This document shows, piece by piece, positions 7,694 through 19,533 of a DNA stretch of 64,000 bases. The DNA lies in NCBI GenBank assembly GCA_022843955.1, contig JALHMQ010000019.1, positions 30,716-94,715 of the forward strand, written 5' to 3'. The position numbers were made by a program, and so were the translations under genes. The DNA is from Burkholderiaceae bacterium (GTDB taxonomy: Bacteria; Pseudomonadota; Gammaproteobacteria; Burkholderiales; Burkholderiaceae_F). A model generated the notes under the pieces. The model did not search any database. It was given only the letters and a program-made list of their open reading frames with translations, and was not told where the DNA came from. How positions within the stretch are numbered: position 1 is the first letter of the stretch; the number at the start of each line of letters is the position of its first letter.

Positions 7694-9269
7694 CGGCCCG
7701 TGCGATGCCGACCTCGCCGCGCCGGATTGCCGCGGCACGTTCGACGATGGACTGCTTCTGCGCGTCGCTTAACCGCGCCACGTTTTTCACCTGCAGCGAC
7801 ATGCGGGGGTTGGCTGCCAACGCGGCTTCATGACGCATCAGGAAGTCCCAGTAAAGCGTGGTGAACGGGCAGGCCGACTCGCCTGTGCGTTGCGCGGGGT
7901 CGTAGCGGCAGCCCTTGCAGTGCGGGCTCATGCGCTGGATGTACTTGCCGGTGGCGACATAGGGCTTGCTCGCCATCAGTCCGCCGTCGGCATACTGGCT
8001 CATGCCCAGCGTATTGGGCAGCTCCACCCACTCCACTGCATCGACGTACACCGCCTGGTACCAGGCATGCACCTGCTGCGGCCGCACGCCGTACATCAAG
8101 GCAAACAAGCCGGTGATCATCAAGCGCTGGATGTGGTGGGCGTAGCCGTGCGCCAGCGTTTGCGCCAGCGCGTCGCGCAGGCAGGCCATGTCGGTGGCCC
8201 CGGTCCAGTACCACGCGGGCAGGTCTTCCTGAGCATCCAGCGCATTGAGCTCGGCGTAGCCGGGCATGCGCGTCCAGTAGATGCCGCGCACGTATTCGCG
8301 CCAGCCGAGGATCTGGCGCACAAAGCCTTCCACGCTGGCCAGCGGTGCCGCGCCTGCGCGATACGCCGCGACGGCCGTCTCCACCACCTCGCGCGGATTG
8401 AGCAGCTTGAGATTCAGCGCTGCCGACAGATGCGCGTGATACAGCCACGGCTCGCCGGGCCACATCGCGTCCTGGAAACGACCGAACAGCGGCAGGCGCT
8501 CAGCGACGAAGCGCTGCAGGGCGACCAGCGCCTGCGCGCGCGTCACCGGCCAGGCAAAGCTGTCCAGCTGGCCGGGGTGGGTGGCAAAGCGCGCGTGCAC
8601 CAGCGCCATCACCTCGCGCGTCAGCGCATCGGGCGGGAACTCGGTGCGCGGCGGCACCTCGCCGGGGCCGGCGGTGCCGAAAGCCTCGCGGTTGTCTTCG
8701 TCGAAGTTCCACTGGCCGCCTTCGGGCTGGTCGCCCGCCGCACCCTGCATCAGTACGCCGTGGCGCTTGCGCATCTCGCGGTAGAAGTACTCCATGCGCA
8801 GCGACTTGCGGCCGCGTGCGTGCGCCGCGAACTCGCGCACGTTGCAATAGAAGTGCCGGTCCTCGCGGATGTCCAGCGGCAGGCCGTGCGCCTGCGCGAG
8901 GTCCTTGATTGCCTGCAGCACCCGCCAGTCGCCCGGTGCCGTCATCACCAGGCCGGCGGGGCGCAGGCGTTCGACGTCGGCGTGCAACTGTGCTTGCAGG
9001 CTGCCTGCGTTGCCTGGGTGGTCGAGCCGGGTGTAGTGCAGCGATCGGCCCGCCGCACGCAGGGCCTGCGCGAAGTGGCGCATCGCCGCCAGGAACAGGA
9101 CCGTGCGCGGCTTGCTCGACCACACGTGGGTCGATTCCTCGGCCGCCTCGGCCATCCACACGGCGTCGTGCGCGGCGTCAAAGCCGTCGAACGCGGCGGC
9201 GTCCAGGTCGAGCTGATCACCCAGCACGAGCACGAGCTGGCGCAGCTCAGCCACGGGTGTCTTTCGCAC
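7677..9269 (-). CDS. Fe-S bacterial cryptochrome/(6-4) photolyase
   Basis: This 530-residue protein has the layout of the iron-sulfur bacterial cryptochrome/photolyase group (PhrB, CryB), which repair (6-4) photoproducts. The N-terminal alpha/beta domain starts LRQLVLVLGDQLDLDAAAF and is followed by the all-helical FAD domain. Four cysteines suit a [4Fe-4S] cluster: one in DMACLRDAL, then C-x2-C-x12-C in HCKGCRYDPAQ to ESACPF, the spacing seen in PhrB. The start is GTG at 9269, or GTG at 9254, which would overlap the DUF2256 stop by only a few bases. It is tightly linked to the other photolyase-like gene and to the small zinc-finger gene, so the three are probably one UV-response operon. Confidence 0.88.
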   Translation of the reverse strand: MRKTPVAELRQLVLVLGDQLDLDAAAFDGFDAAHDAVWMAEAAEESTHVWSSKPRTVLFLAAMRHFAQALRAAGRSLHYTRLDHPGNAGSLQAQLHADVERLRPAGLVMTAPGDWRVLQAIKDLAQAHGLPLDIREDRHFYCNVREFAAHARGRKSLRMEYFYREMRKRHGVLMQGAAGDQPEGGQWNFDEDNREAFGTAGPGEVPPRTEFPPDALTREVMALVHARFATHPGQLDSFAWPVTRAQALVALQRFVAERLPLFGRFQDAMWPGEPWLYHAHLSAALNLKLLNPREVVETAVAAYRAGAAPLASVEGFVRQILGWREYVRGIYWTRMPGYAELNALDAQEDLPAWYWTGATDMACLRDALAQTLAHGYAHHIQRLMITGLFALMYGVRPQQVHAWYQAVYVDAVEWVELPNTLGMSQYADGGLMASKPYVATGKYIQRMSPHCKGCRYDPAQRTGESACPFTTLYWDFLMRHEAALAANPRMSLQVKNVARLSDAQKQSIVERAAAIRRGEVGIARADEPQA

Positions 9270-9414
9270 GCCGGCAAGCGTCCGAGCAGAACTTCACTTC
9301 GTCCCACGTCTTGGCCCAGCGGCGGCGCCAGGTCATTGGCCGGCCGCAAGCCGCGCAGGGCTTGCTGGGCAGGGCGGCCTTGTTGCCGCGGAAGCTGGAT
9401 GCGGGTGGAGTCAT
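9247..9414 (-). CDS. DUF2256 small zinc-finger protein
   Basis: A 55-residue basic protein, too short for most gene lists. It begins MTPPASSFRGNKAALPSK and has two cysteine pairs, CAAC near residues 20-23 and CSDAC near 43-47, separated by a Trp/Arg-rich stretch (TWRRRWAKTWDEV). This is the DUF2256 pattern, probably a small zinc ribbon. Its stop codon lies inside the start region of the Fe-S photolyase gene. DUF2256 proteins are commonly encoded beside photolyase/cryptochrome genes; their role is unknown, and a DNA-binding or accessory role is inference only. Confidence 0.85.
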   Translation of the reverse strand: MTPPASSFRGNKAALPSKPCAACGRPMTWRRRWAKTWDEVKFCSDACRRAKDTRG

Positions 9415-9448
9415 CAGGGATGGCTCACAGAAACCCGTGCTCCAGGCA

Positions 9449-9476
9449 CGCGGTCGACGCTGCAGCGTCGACCGCG
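9449..9476. repeat. perfect 28-bp palindrome upstream of the photolyase operon
   Basis: Two 14-base arms (CGCGGTCGACGCTG and its exact complement) meet with no spacer. It sits in the 90-base gap between the end of the redox-protein gene and the start of DUF2256, both minus strand. It could be an operator for the photolyase operon or an extrusion-prone terminator-like hairpin; no T-run follows on either strand. Confidence 0.75.
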
Positions 9477-9504
9477 CGCTGGCGGGGCCGTGCCCGCCGC
9501 CGCG

Positions 9505-10062
9505 CTAATTGGCGGTGGACGCTGCACCCTCGGCGGGCGTTGCCGGGGCGGCCGGCGCCACCATCGGTTTGGCAGCCAGGTGGCGCCAGGTGCGCGGCAG
9601 CTGCGACGTGCGCGGGTAGCCGGCGGTATCGAGCATCGTGTGCCAGGCCGACGGCATGAACTCCTTGACACTTTGCCGGCCGACCATGAGCACAGGCACC
9701 TTCTCGCCCAGATCGAGCTTGCGAAACGCCTCGACGTCCTGTGGCGTGGCGAGCGTGATCTCGCTGTACGGCGTGCCACGCGCCTGCAGCAGGTCGCGCG
9801 CGGCGGCGCAGGGATTGCATGCGGGTGAGGTGTACAGCGTCAGCGGAAAGTTGGCGACGGCGCGCCGCAGTTCGAGCGGCAGGGCGAGCGTCGGATCGGC
9901 ATCGGGCTCGGAGCGGCGCAGCGGTTCGATGTTCTTTGCATCGCGCGGCGGATTGTCGCCATAGGTGACGCGACCATCGGCGTCGGTCCATTTGAACTGC
10001 GCGGCCGCGATGGCGGGCAGCAGGGCGATGGCGAGTGCGGTGACAGCAGCAGGCAGGCGCAT
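9505..10062 (-). CDS. exported DUF4124/glutaredoxin-fold protein
   Basis: About 185 residues from the ATG at 10062, chosen because it gives a signal peptide (MRLPAAVTALAIALLPAIAAAQ). The mature N-terminus, FKWTDADGRVTYGDNPP, is the DUF4124 pattern common in exported proteins. It is followed by a glutaredoxin-like domain with a CNPC active site in LYTSPACNPCAAARDLL and a VPVLMVG cis-Pro loop. The protein probably works in the periplasm as a thiol-disulfide or thiol-binding protein; its partner is unknown. The C-terminal 20 residues are Ala/Pro-rich and disordered. It is separate from the photolyase operon by a 90-base gap with a palindrome. Confidence 0.82.
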   Translation of the reverse strand: MRLPAAVTALAIALLPAIAAAQFKWTDADGRVTYGDNPPRDAKNIEPLRRSEPDADPTLALPLELRRAVANFPLTLYTSPACNPCAAARDLLQARGTPYSEITLATPQDVEAFRKLDLGEKVPVLMVGRQSVKEFMPSAWHTMLDTAGYPRTSQLPRTWRHLAAKPMVAPAAPATPAEGAASTAN

Positions 10063-10155
10063 GGTGAATCGTGGCCACGGGGTGACGGAAGCGGCAATCG
10101 TAGTCGACCGGGCCGGCGGGCCCATGCGCCTGCGCACGAACGTGGCAGACACGCG

Positions 10156-12231
10156 CTAAGCCATCCCGCTATGGCGCAGCAGCGCATCGATCTGCGGCGC
10201 GCGGCCGCGGAAGGCGGTGAACGAGTCCAGCGCCGGCCGGCTGCCGCCGACGGCCAGCACGGCGTCGACAAAGCGTCTGCCCACCGCGGTGTCCAGGGTG
10301 CTGCCGCCAGCCTGCGCGGCCTCTTCAAAGGCGGCGTAGCAGTCGGCTGACAGGACTTCGGCCCACTTGTAGCTGTAGTAACCGGCGGCATAACCACCCG
10401 CGAAGATGTGGGTGAACCCGCTGATCATGCGGTTCCACTCGGGCGGCTGCACCACTGCCACCTCGCGCCGCACGGCATCGACGATTTGATGCACGTCGGC
10501 GGCTTCGGTCAGGCCGTGCGCGGCGTGCAGGCGGATGTCGATCAGCGCGAACTCGACCTGACGCAGCAACTGCATGCCGCTCTGAAAGTTGCGGGCGGCG
10601 ATCATCTTGTCGTAGAGCTCGCGCGGCAGCGGCTCGCCGGTGTCCACGTGGCCGGTCAGCAACTGCAGGACCTCCCACTCCCAGGCGAAGTTCTCCATGA
10701 ACTGGCTCGGCAACTCCACCGCGTCCCATTCGACGCCGCGGATGCCGGCCACCGACATTTCGTCGACGCGCGTGAGCAGATGGTGCAGTCCGTGCCCAAA
10801 CTCATGGAACAACGTGAGCACTTCGTCGTGGGTGAATAGAGCCGGCTTGCCAGCCACGGGCTTGGAGAAATTGCAGGTGAGGAAAGACACTGGCGTCTGG
10901 ACCTGAAGCTCACCGGCGCGCTGCCGGCCGCGGCGCGTCCGAGCGTCGTCCTGCCAGGCGCCGCCCTGCTTGTGCTCGCGCGCGTACAGGTCGAGGTAGA
11001 ACTGGCCGACCAGCGTGCCGTCGGTGGTCTCGATGCGGTGGAACGTCGCGTCCGGATGCCACATGGGCGCGCGGTCGGGTCTGATGCGGACGCTGAACAA
11101 CGTCTCGATCACCTTGAACAGGCCGTCGCGCACGCGCTGCTCAGGGAAGTAGCGCTTGAGGGTCTGCTCCGAGTAGGCGTAGCGCGCTTCGCGCAGTTTC
11201 TCGCTGACAAAGGCAAGGTCCCAGGCCTGCAGGTCGGCCAAGTCAAGCTCGCGCGCAGCGAACTCGCGCAGCTCGGCCATGTCGCGTTCCGCGTGCGGGC
11301 GCGCACGCGTGCCAAGGTCATGCAGGAACGCGGTCACCTGGGCTGCCGACTCGGCCATCTTGGGCACCAGCGACAGCTCGGCATAGCTTGCATAGCCGAG
11401 CAGCATGGCCTGTTCCTGGCGCAGGCCGAGCAGATCGACCATGTTGCGGCCGTTGTCCCACTCGGGTGGGCCGAACTCGGAGGCACGTGTGACGAACGCG
11501 CGGTACATGCGTTCGCGCAGCTTGCGGTCGGTGGCGTACTGGATCACCGGCGCATAGCTCGGATAGTGCAGGGTGATCTTGAAGCCGTCGCGACTGTCGG
11601 CGGCGGCGGCCTCGCGATACATCGCCAGGGCGTCGGCCGGTACGCCGTCGAGCTGCGCGGCCTCGCGCTCTGGCAGGTACAGCGCGAAGGCGTTGGTGGC
11701 ATCGAGCACGTTTTCGGCGAAGCGCGTGCTCAGCTGCGATTGGCGTTCGCGGATCCGCCGCAGCCGCGACTTGTGCTGCGGAGCCAGTTCGGCCCCACCC
11801 AGGCGGAAATCGCGCAGCTCGTTCTCCACCACGCGCCGCCGTGCCGGCGTCCACTGCGCAAAGTCAGCGCGCGCCGCCAACTCGCGGTAGCGCGCATAAA
11901 GCGCCTCGTTCTGCGCCACCTCGGTCCAGAAGTCGGTGATGCGCGGCAGGTTGGTGTTGTACTGCTCACGCAGCGTCGGCGAATCGACCACGGCATTCAG
12001 ATGCGACACCGCGCTCCAGGTGCGCGACAGCCGCTCGATGGCGTCGTCCAGCGGCAGCACCACGTTGTCCCAGCTGGCGTCTCGCCCGGGGTCAGTGGCC
12101 AGGTCGACCGCCTTGCGGCATTCGCGCAGCAGCGTGTCGATTGCCGGCGTGATGTGCGCCGGGGCGATCGCATCGAAGCGCGCCAGGTCAGAGAAGTCGA
12201 GCAGCGGATTGAAGTCGGCGTCGAGCGGCAT
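10156..12231 (-). CDS. prlC: oligopeptidase A (M3 metallopeptidase)
   Basis: A 691-residue thimet-type zinc metallopeptidase. The zinc motif HEFGH occurs in LTLFHEFGHGLHHLL, with the third ligand region in ELPSQFMENFAWE downstream. The N-terminus, NPLLDFSDLARFDAIAPAHI, is typical of oligopeptidase A. It degrades short peptides in the cytosol, including cleaved signal peptides. The ATG at 12231 (MPLDADFN) is preferred to an in-frame start 45 bases upstream that would add Ser/Pro-rich residues. It follows folD at a gap of about 37 bases and may be transcribed with it. Confidence 0.92.
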   Translation of the reverse strand: MPLDADFNPLLDFSDLARFDAIAPAHITPAIDTLLRECRKAVDLATDPGRDASWDNVVLPLDDAIERLSRTWSAVSHLNAVVDSPTLREQYNTNLPRITDFWTEVAQNEALYARYRELAARADFAQWTPARRRVVENELRDFRLGGAELAPQHKSRLRRIRERQSQLSTRFAENVLDATNAFALYLPEREAAQLDGVPADALAMYREAAAADSRDGFKITLHYPSYAPVIQYATDRKLRERMYRAFVTRASEFGPPEWDNGRNMVDLLGLRQEQAMLLGYASYAELSLVPKMAESAAQVTAFLHDLGTRARPHAERDMAELREFAARELDLADLQAWDLAFVSEKLREARYAYSEQTLKRYFPEQRVRDGLFKVIETLFSVRIRPDRAPMWHPDATFHRIETTDGTLVGQFYLDLYAREHKQGGAWQDDARTRRGRQRAGELQVQTPVSFLTCNFSKPVAGKPALFTHDEVLTLFHEFGHGLHHLLTRVDEMSVAGIRGVEWDAVELPSQFMENFAWEWEVLQLLTGHVDTGEPLPRELYDKMIAARNFQSGMQLLRQVEFALIDIRLHAAHGLTEAADVHQIVDAVRREVAVVQPPEWNRMISGFTHIFAGGYAAGYYSYKWAEVLSADCYAAFEEAAQAGGSTLDTAVGRRFVDAVLAVGGSRPALDSFTAFRGRAPQIDALLRHSGMA

Positions 12232-12268
12232 CGGGGTACGGTCGGTTGAAGTCGAGGGTCGAGAGGGT

Positions 12269-13126
12269 CTAGGCAAGGGCGGCGGCGCGCTCGGCCGATT
12301 CGACGGTGTTGGTCAGAAGCATGGCGATCGTCATCGGTCCGACGCCGCCCGGTACGGGCGAGATCCAGCCGGCCACCTCCTTGACCGCGTTGAAGTCGAC
12401 ATCGCCGGCGAGCTTGCCCTCGGGGGTCTTGTTGGTGCCCACATCGATCACCACCGCGCCGGGCTTGACCATGTCGGCCGTGACGATGGCGCGGCGGCCA
12501 ACCGCCGCCACCAGGATGTCGGCCTGGCGGGTGATTGAAGGCAGATCGCGGGTGGCGCTGTGGCAGATGGTCACGGTGGCGTTGGCGGCGAGCAGCAGCA
12601 TGGCCATCGGCTTGCCCACCATGTTGGAGCGGCCGATCACCACCGCGTGCTTGCCGGCGAGTTCGATGCCGGTGGATTCCAGCATCTTCATCACGCCATA
12701 GGGCGTGCAGGAGCGGAAGTGCGGGACGCCCATCAATGTGAGGCCGGCATTGGTGGCGTGCAGTCCATCGACGTCCTTGTCGAACGAGATCGACTCCAGC
12801 ACGCGCTGTGCGTTCAGGTGCCGGGGCAGCGGCAGTTGGACCAGGATGCCGTGCAGGGTCGGATCGGCGTTCAGACGATCGATCACATCAAGCAGTTGGG
12901 TTTCGCCCACATCGGCGGGCAGCTTCTCGAATACAGAACGGATGCCGCAGTCCTCGCAGGCCTTGATCTTGTTGCGCACGTACACCGCAGAGGCGGGATC
13001 GTCGCCGACCAGCACCACCGCCAGGCCTGGGCCTCGCCCCTGTGACGTCAACTGCGCCACGCGCGAGGTCAGTTCGTTACGAAGGCGGGCGGCCAGCGCC
13101 TTGCCGTCGATCAGGCGAGCGGTCAT
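12269..13126 (-). CDS. folD: methylenetetrahydrofolate dehydrogenase/cyclohydrolase
   Basis: FolD, 285 residues, interconverts 5,10-methylene- and 10-formyl-tetrahydrofolate with NADP. Motifs present are [20 protein letters not shown] with the catalytic Lys, VQLPLPRHL, a [13 protein letters not shown] segment, and the nucleotide-binding [15 protein letters not shown]. The C-terminal [14 protein letters not shown] is complete. The start at 13126 (MTARLIDGK) matches the family; an upstream ATG at 13162 would add an unusual [12 protein letters not shown] leader. It precedes prlC on the same strand. Confidence 0.95.
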   Translation of the reverse strand: MTARLIDGKALAARLRNELTSRVAQLTSQGRGPGLAVVLVGDDPASAVYVRNKIKACEDCGIRSVFEKLPADVGETQLLDVIDRLNADPTLHGILVQLPLPRHLNAQRVLESISFDKDVDGLHATNAGLTLMGVPHFRSCTPYGVMKMLESTGIELAGKHAVVIGRSNMVGKPMAMLLLAANATVTICHSATRDLPSITRQADILVAAVGRRAIVTADMVKPGAVVIDVGTNKTPEGKLAGDVDFNAVKEVAGWISPVPGGVGPMTIAMLLTNTVESAERAAALA

Positions 13127-13315
13127 GGGATCAGGAGTCCAGGGCGGGGTGAACGCAATCAAGTCGGCGGGCGCGTGTCACGAGAAGACTCGTCCGCAGA
13201 TCAGCGATGAGTGCGACGAGCGCGGGTGCGTGACGATTAATGCGCATGCGCTCGCACAAAGCACAAGGCCCGCATTTTACGCAGCGGGCCCTGGCTTCAC
13301 GGGTGAATTTATGCC

Positions 13316-13963
13316 TCAGGTGACCGTACCCGCCAGCGCCACGCGCATCAGGTCGGCAACGGTGTTGGCCTTGAGCTTGTCCATGATGTTGGCGCGGTGC
13401 GCCTCGACCGTCTTGATCGAGATGCCCAGGTCGTCGGCGATCTGCTTGTTCAACCGGCCGGCCATGATGCGTTCGAGCACCTGCTGCTCGCGCGCGGTCA
13501 GGCGCGCCAGCAGCGACTGGTTCATGCGCTCGCGGTCGCGTCGAGCGGCGTCGTCTCGCGCCTGGACCAGCATCTTCTCGACCAGGCTCTTGAGCTTGGC
13601 CTGGTCGAACGGCTTCTCGATGAAGTCCGAGGCGCCCTTTTTCATCGTCGACACCGCCATTTGCACGTCGCCATGGCCGGTGATGAAGATGATCGGCAGC
13701 TGTGCGGTGCGGGCGATCAGCACTTCCTGCAGCTCGAGTCCGCTCATGCCGGGCATCCGCACGTCGAGCACGAGGCAGGCAATGGCACGATCGTCGAACG
13801 CGGCAAGGAAGCTCTCGGCGCTGTCGTACGTCTTGACCTTGTAGTTGACGCCCTCGAGCAGCCACTGCAGGGAGTCGCGGACTGCTTCGTCGTCATCCAC
13901 CACGTAGACGACGCCCAGGGCTTCGGTGTTGTCGACGTCGTTGGCCGTCATCGTTGCATTCAT
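13316..13963 (-). CDS. FixJ-family response regulator
   Basis: A 215-residue two-component regulator. The receiver domain starts VVYVVDDDEAVRDSLQWLL, has the acidic pair DD, a phosphorylatable Asp in LVLDVRMPGMSG and the conserved Lys in FIEKPFD. The C-terminal LuxR/GerE helix-turn-helix includes LTAREQQVLERIMAGRLNKQ and IGISIKTVEAHRANIMDKL-like residues. It is transcribed just after the histidine kinase, about 54 bases apart, so the two form a cognate pair. FixJ/TtrR/NodW relatives are transcription activators. The target is unknown; the divergent pyruvate dehydrogenase operon is one obvious candidate by position only. Confidence 0.93.
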   Translation of the reverse strand: MNATMTANDVDNTEALGVVYVVDDDEAVRDSLQWLLEGVNYKVKTYDSAESFLAAFDDRAIACLVLDVRMPGMSGLELQEVLIARTAQLPIIFITGHGDVQMAVSTMKKGASDFIEKPFDQAKLKSLVEKMLVQARDDAARRDRERMNQSLLARLTAREQQVLERIMAGRLNKQIADDLGISIKTVEAHRANIMDKLKANTVADLMRVALAGTVT

Positions 13964-14017
13964 TGCGCTGAGCTTCCGTTGCGAGTTGATTGGTATGCCG
14001 TGGCGCTCGGCGCGACA

Positions 14018-16423
14018 TCACGCCGCCGCCTGATCGGGGCGGGTTTGACCTGTATTTGGCGGATTCTGTTCACTGCTGGCCGTCGTCGCAAGGGGCAGGG
14101 TAAACCGCATGATGGTGCCGCCGGCCGGCTCCGGATTCGCTTCGACCGTCAAGCGACCGTGATGAAACTCGACGATGGAGCGGCAGATGTTCAGGCCCAT
14201 GCCCATGCCTTCGCTCTTGGTGCTGAAAAATGGCTGGAACAGGTTTTCCAGATGGGCCTCCGGGATGCCAATGCCGCGATCGATTACCAGGACTTGCGCC
14301 AGGTTGTCGCCGGTTCGGCTGACCTGCACGTCGATTCGGCGCACGCTGGCGCGCTCCATCGCCTCCATCGCGTTCTTGAGCAGATTCAACAGCACTTGCT
14401 CGATCAGGATCGGATCAACGTCCAGCGGGGGCAGATCCGGGGCCACCTGCGCAACGATCGTGAAGCCTTTCTTGCTGGCATCGATCTCGGCGAAGCCGAC
14501 GGCGTCGTCGATGATGCGGGCGGCAGGCGTGGGACGACGGCGTGGCTCGCTGCGCTTCACGAACTCGCGGATGCGCCGAATGATCCGGCCGGCGCGCTGC
14601 GCCTGCATGCTCGTCTTCTCCAGCGCCGGCAACAGGTCTTCACGCGTTACCGGGCCGCGCGCCAGGCGCGCCAATGCGCCTTCGCTGTAATTGGTGATTG
14701 CCGTCAGCGGCTGGTTCAGCTCGTGGGCCAGCGACGAGGCCATCTCGCCCATCGTCATCAGGCGCGAGGTGAACTGCACCTTTTCCTGCTGCTGACGCAC
14801 GATCTCCTCGGTGGCCTTGCGCAGCGTGATGTCGGTGGCGATCTGCAGGCGAGCGGCGCGGCCGTCGACCCAGCGGATCTCGCGCATGCGCACGTCGAAC
14901 CAGCGCCCGGCGATCCCATCGCGCACCTCGGCTGACTGCTCGAAACTTCCGCGTCGCACGCCCGCCGCGAGGCTTTCGTGACCGTCCGTGCGGTGCCCGA
15001 ACTCCTGCTGATAGGCGCGGTTGGCAAACAGCAGTTCATCGGCGCCTTCCGGTCCGGGTGCGACCACTGACACCGCCGCCTCCAGTGACTCGAGCACGGT
15101 GGTAAAGCGCTCCTGCGCGGCCGCGAGCTCGGTGCGGATGCGCTTTGACTCCGTGATGTCGGCCATCGACGTGACCCAGCCGATCTGGGTCCCAGCGTCA
15201 TCGACCAGGGGCGACACGTACATCCGGGCATCGAAGCGGCTGCCATCCGGCCGTTGCACCACGGTATCGAACCCGGACGCATCGACCTCGCCAGCGAGAA
15301 TCTGGTCCAGCTTGGCGCGCTGCGCCTGTGCCAGCTCGGGCGGCCAGTACGGAAACGGTGGGCCCCGATTGATCAGTTGCGCATCCGGCCAGCCGGTCAT
15401 CTGACAGAAGGCCTTGTTGACGTAGCGCACCACACCCTGCGGATCGAGCACGCGCAGGCCGGTGGCGAGCGAGTCTTCCATGGCCCGGCGCAGCGATGTC
15501 TCTGCTACCAAGACACGATCGGCCCGCACCAGCTGCGTCGTGTAGCGCAGCAACGCGGTTAGCGCGATCCCTACCGCCCCTGCCAGGCCGGCGACCAGCC
15601 ATGCCAGGGCGCGCCCGGTGAGGCGCGATTGCATGCGGAATGGACTCGCCTGCAGCGTGATGTTCGGTGGCAGCGGGGACAGGGTGGCCGCATAGGTCGG
15701 CGATCCCGTGGGCGGACCGCTGGCGCTGGTTGCGCCCAGCACGACGCCGTCGGCTAGCAGCAGGATGCGGTAGCGCTCGCGGGTGTCCAGCGACAGGCCA
15801 TTGAGCAGCAGGTCGCGCGGGAGCACGTTCAGCAGCAGGGCTCCGATGTAGCGCCGATCGGCGTACACCGGCACCACCAGCGCCACCATGCTCGGCCGGC
15901 CGGCCACCTGCAACACGCCCCAGATGCCAATCGGCGAGCTGCGGGCCTGTTCCAGCAGCGACTCGAATCTGGGGTCGACCGGCTCGTCCGGCAGCATGGG
16001 CAGGGCGCTGGCGGGCGCTGGCTGCCACACTAGGCGATCGGTCGCGTTCACGTACTTGATTCGCTGAATCTCTGGTTTGGCGGCAACGAGATCGTTGGCA
16101 AAGCGGTTGAAGCGCCGCTCATCGACCGAGCCGGCGCCGATCTCCAGCGCTGTTGCAGAGACCGACTCGACCAGACTCAAGAGGCGCGCATCGAGTTGCT
16201 GTGCGGCGGAGTCGAAGTCGCGCTGCAGCGTTTCCCGCTGCAGGGCCCGATCCTCGAACACGATGGCGACGAACAACGCCAGGATGAGCATGACGAGGGC
16301 GGCGATCGCGGCGAACGGCAACCAGGTGCCGCGTCGTCGCCGGTCGACCGGCAAGCCCAGCGCATCGAAGGCGGGCTGGCGGGCCGGGCGTTCACTGGAG
16401 TCGGTGCTGCCGATGGGTGGCAT
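14018..16423 (-). CDS. membrane PAS sensor histidine kinase
   Basis: An 801-residue kinase. Membrane helices lie near residues 34-56 and 271-294 and enclose a periplasmic sensor domain of about 210 residues with the look of a double-CHASE/Cache sensor. Two PAS regions follow (about 310-430 and 445-560; LDPQGVVRYVNKAFCQMTGW begins the first). The HisKA box has the phospho-acceptor His in SLAHELNQPLTAITNYSEG. The HATPase domain has DRGIGIPEAHL, FFSTKSEGMGMGL and RFTLPL. The H-box resembles FixL/DctB-type kinases. The response regulator gene follows. The ligand cannot be read from the sequence. Confidence 0.92.
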   Translation of the reverse strand: MPPIGSTDSSERPARQPAFDALGLPVDRRRRGTWLPFAAIAALVMLILALFVAIVFEDRALQRETLQRDFDSAAQQLDARLLSLVESVSATALEIGAGSVDERRFNRFANDLVAAKPEIQRIKYVNATDRLVWQPAPASALPMLPDEPVDPRFESLLEQARSSPIGIWGVLQVAGRPSMVALVVPVYADRRYIGALLLNVLPRDLLLNGLSLDTRERYRILLLADGVVLGATSASGPPTGSPTYAATLSPLPPNITLQASPFRMQSRLTGRALAWLVAGLAGAVGIALTALLRYTTQLVRADRVLVAETSLRRAMEDSLATGLRVLDPQGVVRYVNKAFCQMTGWPDAQLINRGPPFPYWPPELAQAQRAKLDQILAGEVDASGFDTVVQRPDGSRFDARMYVSPLVDDAGTQIGWVTSMADITESKRIRTELAAAQERFTTVLESLEAAVSVVAPGPEGADELLFANRAYQQEFGHRTDGHESLAAGVRRGSFEQSAEVRDGIAGRWFDVRMREIRWVDGRAARLQIATDITLRKATEEIVRQQQEKVQFTSRLMTMGEMASSLAHELNQPLTAITNYSEGALARLARGPVTREDLLPALEKTSMQAQRAGRIIRRIREFVKRSEPRRRPTPAARIIDDAVGFAEIDASKKGFTIVAQVAPDLPPLDVDPILIEQVLLNLLKNAMEAMERASVRRIDVQVSRTGDNLAQVLVIDRGIGIPEAHLENLFQPFFSTKSEGMGMGLNICRSIVEFHHGRLTVEANPEPAGGTIMRFTLPLATTASSEQNPPNTGQTRPDQAAA

Positions 16424-16574
16424 GGGATGGAGGAAGGCCGGAACGCGTAGCGGACGGTGCTACCGATTGCGCTTTTTGCATATGGATCGCAGCATGCGAT
16501 CGATTATTGCCGACGAGGCGCAACATCCAGGGCGGCATCTGGTTATTCCGCATTACAGGATTGAGCGCCGCTAT

Positions 16575-16613
16575 TTGAAAAAATGGCGATCGCTGATAAA
16601 GTCCTGCGATCGC
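16575..16613 (+). promoter_or_regulatory. candidate promoter and operator for the pyruvate dehydrogenase operon
   Basis: In the 298-base gap between the divergent kinase gene and aceE there is a sigma70-like pair, TTGAAA (16575-16580) and TAAAGT (16597-16602), with a 16-base spacer. Two copies of the 8-bp palindrome GCGATCGC lie at 16586-16593, inside the spacer, and at 16606-16613, just downstream. A further inverted repeat, GATCGCA-N3-TGCGATC, lies at 16485-16501. Their position suggests a repressor site, but this is inference. Confidence 0.35.
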
Positions 16614-16721
16614 TTTTCTTGCAGGCCGGTCCGCCCCGCACCAAGGTCTCGGCGAATTCCCGTCCTGCTCGCCACCACAGAGCGCTTCGCCGACAAGGAG
16701 CGCGCAGCTTAGGAGACAGAC

Positions 16722-19436
<2,715 letters not shown>

Positions 19437-19533
19437 GCACGCAGCCGACACGAACAACAATCCTCCGGGCAGCGGGCTGCTGGCGCCAAGACGCCGCAGC
19501 AACCGCCCGACCCCAGAGACAAGGGTGCACGCG

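Noticed and set aside
10153..10155. Extension of the redox protein to 10152
   Set aside because: Start at 10062 gives a clean signal peptide; upstream residues are Arg-rich and lack pattern.
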